Below are positions 63,001-64,000 of a stretch of DNA of 64,000 bases, one piece after another; positions within the stretch are counted from its first letter, which is position 1, and every line of letters starts with the position of its first letter. The notes below the pieces were generated by a model, which was given only the letters and a program-made list of their open reading frames with translations, had not been told where the DNA came from and did no database searches. Origin of the DNA: Verrucomicrobiales bacterium (GTDB lineage Bacteria; Verrucomicrobiota; Verrucomicrobiia; Verrucomicrobiales; DEV007). The stretch spans positions 55,248 to 119,247 of the forward strand of contig JARGPJ010000010.1 in the NCBI GenBank assembly GCA_029212615.1, given 5' to 3'. The position numbers and the translations under genes were made by a program.

Positions 63001-64000
63001 TACCCGGTCGGATCCCGCAGATAGTTAGTATTCGTTCCACCGTCACTGGCGTCACTGATTCCCGCATTTTGATCGACGATACCGCTGAAATAACCGCCGT
63101 GACCAATCTGCAAAATACTGCCGTTGAGATTGGCGGCATCCGTATTCCCCGCGCTCCCGAAAACAGAACCCGTAATATTAACCGTGATATCCCCGGAGAA
63201 ACCTTTTACCTCCAGCCCGTCGTTTCCAATATCGCCATGAGACGCATACCCACCATGACCGATCGTTGCACCCGAGCTGGCCGGATTATCAATAGATCCA
63301 TTGGTAAAATATGACCCGCGCATGTCGAGAAACTCCGCCGTGACCTCAATATCGCCCTCTTTAGCCCCGAGCATGGTATGCCCGCCATGTCCAATCATCG
63401 CGAAAGAACGGTCATTGCCCCCTTGAAGAAAAATCCCTCCGCTTTCGCTCACCACTGAGATATCGCCTGAAAGATCTCCATCCCCGGCCCTGATCCCCTG
63501 CGCCGTGGAATCACTTCCCCCATGACCAATCATGGCATGTGAATCATTGCGTCCGCCTCCCGAGGTATCTCCGAGGATAGCTGAAACGATAATATGAGAA
63601 ACTGCCCTGACATTGATATCACCGGTCACGGTGTTCACGCCGGAGACGACATTCGAAGACAGGTTGGGCCGGAAACCCAGCTGACCGAATCGGTCATCGG
63701 CATCACCGCCGGAGACGAACACGAGACCACCGAAAGCATTCGTTTCGCCGAGTGCCGAACCGACACTGACCGCACCGGTGCCGGCACCGTTAATAATCAC
63801 ATTACCATAGTTGTTCCCCCAGGTTCCGAAAGTCCCTGCCTCAATGTCGGCAAAACTGATATCTCCCGCCCCCGGCGTCGAAGTCGTCGTCAACACTCCG
63901 TCAAAAGTGGTGACATCCGTTGGCTCCGCGGCCCCGACAAGAGCGCCTTCACCGGTTCCATCCCACCCCGCAAAAAGGTTGATATTCCCAGTCCCGGCAT
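60024..64000 (-). CDS. TpsA-like exoprotein 2, C-terminal 1325 residues (N-terminus off window)
   Basis: The frame is open to the window edge, so the TPS domain would lie beyond it. The visible part has the same body as TpsA 1: about 17 I-G-H-G-G-type motifs, G-D-I-x-V strands and NLFAGWDG matching the NLIAGWTG of its partner. The shared C-terminal plan is also present: ELRFY, GFYTIYY, a glycine run, an acidic and basic linker, and YYVYDPATNRYSSYRVFG. It is the first gene of the visible operon and ends 64 bases before TpsA 1. It probably uses the same TpsB. Function as for its paralogue; the ligand is unknown. Confidence 0.82.
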   Translation of the reverse strand, partial: AGTGNINLFAGWDGTGEGALVGAAEPTDVTTFDGVLTTTSTPGAGDISFADIEAGTFGTWGNNYGNVIINGAGTGAVSVGSALGETNAFGGLVFVSGGDADDRFGQLGFRPNLSSNVVSGVNTVTGDINVRAVSHIIVSAILGDTSGGGRNDSHAMIGHGGSDSTAQGIRAGDGDLSGDISVVSESGGIFLQGGNDRSFAMIGHGGHTMLGAKEGDIEVTAEFLDMRGSYFTNGSIDNPASSGATIGHGGYASHGDIGNDGLEVKGFSGDITVNITGSVFGSAGNTDAANLNGSILQIGHGGYFSGIVDQNAGISDASDGGTNTNYLRDPTGYVSTANAGSDSESLSMNLDLPGHSGDVIVNVGGDFEWNVGGGNNAGGQIGHGGNRSHGNHYGNVEVTVGGDFSMMRDVLSTYNRNNDSSPYQIGHGGNRTAGAFSGNIMVDVGGSLEMHGGDGGSYVQIGHGGYNDGRNNSSGADVSEQLKYNQRNAHATLSGNIYVTVGGDFEMYSGSGDGSAYSMVGHGGINRVASGIVDGVLIDEELRGHHGNISMEVGGSITMQASPEDPGMFTSADGDQSNAGDNNFTQIGHGGIRSSGDHYGEIQVEAGGDFSIEAGNGGFEVYNGTNYNGNQTGNQSYAMVGHGGLISHLFGAADTSSVFIQDNGNREGVGFGVITNNMASFAGREDLDAAITNSNITVSSGGDVEVTAMQELGGFRSDQATAYDAGSGDPAIPAVSIRGSDNFAMIGHGGRGDANNNRDPADGTQNLGDITVVAEGDINITAGGVNQDDNPQPAGNDDQIQYNYAQIGHGGNDFESEHHGEIVVDAGGDITLKGGQAYREPARIGHGGFQAGKNGVTNFVTGAIEVTSGGSITMTGGDGTNVGSVNSTQSLFTQIGHGIGNRISDIDADITVTAALDLTVQGGQGYQDSYSHIGHGSLNNADGDFSGTIDVTAGRNILLKSTTGITVTDDVDHVNTAGDVIEAADGSSIVAIRNYAKIGHGDTDSVGRSASTGTWNGDIFVKAGNDLTSEGGMIGHADPTDGDTFASSTSGDTYIAVGRNDPTGNSGDLILGTDVAGNETVITSSGFGLNGELRFYLPTVANNAIEAGTIFNDPSIVAMGAYTRTPEPSGTRADEQLATEFTFSYDADGLPSGDFTPEGVYETSVFGFYTIYYADATNNVIGGGGGGGGVSPVTPFDFLPYFGSDQFEVYDRGELFYGFDGYDGQLFSFGLGDVLEDESDPAAGNWFLEEVLDANLGSRKSGDIADDPSVIEQERDEELERRKAFAARQAGRGGASYYVYDPATNRYSSYRVFGVPQTSLSTAQ
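60057..60110 (-). other. C-terminal tail signature of TpsA 2
   Basis: Encodes YYVYDPATNRYSSYRVFG, again ten residues before the stop, as in TpsA 1. The tail following it is different in the two proteins. Confidence 0.75.
60885..63540 (-). repeat. I-G-H-G-G repeat region of TpsA 2
   Basis: About 17 motifs (AMIGHGG, QIGHGG, MVGHGG, IGHGD, IGHAD), more regular than in TpsA 1, with N- and D-rich loops between them. Confidence 0.8.

Overview
The window looks like the chromosome of a Gram-negative, heterotrophic member of the PVC superphylum, most likely Verrucomicrobiota. The clearest pointers are a DUF1592/DUF1552 secreted-protein pair that includes a planctomycete-type CxxCH domain, two exported sulfatases, autotransporters and a two-partner secretion locus that require an outer membrane, and AAA/TPR genes of PVC style. 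The phylum is an inference from gene content. I saw no rRNA, CRISPR array, prophage or intact insertion sequence. Many starts lack a good Shine-Dalgarno sequence, and a few genes appear to use GTG or TTG.

Layout. 1-4.7 kb: the N-terminal part of a secreted cytochrome c, an ABC-F ATPase, a small lipoprotein, a tandem YkuD protein, a decayed stretch, then tRNA-Asp and rplS divergent from one control region. 4.7-17.6 kb: a TPR membrane protein coupled to a TPR-AAA+ ATPase, an OmpA-like protein, a sulfatase, a ClC antiporter with CBS domains, a DUF2288 protein, a rhodanese, a gluzincin-like peptidase facing a LacI regulator across a PurR-like palindrome, RlmI and TspO. 17.7-25.7 kb: rsgA overlapping engB, hrpA, a VOC protein and an MsbA-like exporter. 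25.7-31.3 kb: two tandem autotransporters whose 3' halves are almost identical DNA. 31.6-42.3 kb: an MFS/spermidine-synthase-like fusion, an SDR, the DUF1592/DUF1552 pair, a leucine-rich-repeat protein, MoxR and an AI-2E family transporter. 42.3-42.9 kb: an intergenic region with a cluster of DnaA-box-like 9-mers, a candidate replication origin. 42.9-50.1 kb: obgE with an acidic insertion, cimA, a second sulfatase, an M23 peptidase, uppP and an excisionase-HTH/receiver fusion. 50.6-64 kb: a two-partner secretion operon on the minus strand with two giant exoproteins and one transporter.

Themes. Ribosome biogenesis and translation are heavily represented (rplS, tRNA-Asp, rlmI, rsgA, engB, obgE, ABC-F, hrpA), as is envelope work (YkuD, M23, uppP, an MsbA-like exporter). 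About 20 kb is devoted to very large repeat-rich surface proteins: two type Va autotransporters and two type Vb exoproteins.

The most unusual signals are four. The twin exoproteins are built around a recurrent I-G-H-G-G motif and share an 18-residue C-terminal tail signature. The autotransporter pair appears to have a homogenised barrel half and diverged passengers. The DnaA-box cluster lies far from any dnaA gene in view. The TPR/AAA+ pair has no recognisable pathway partner nearby.
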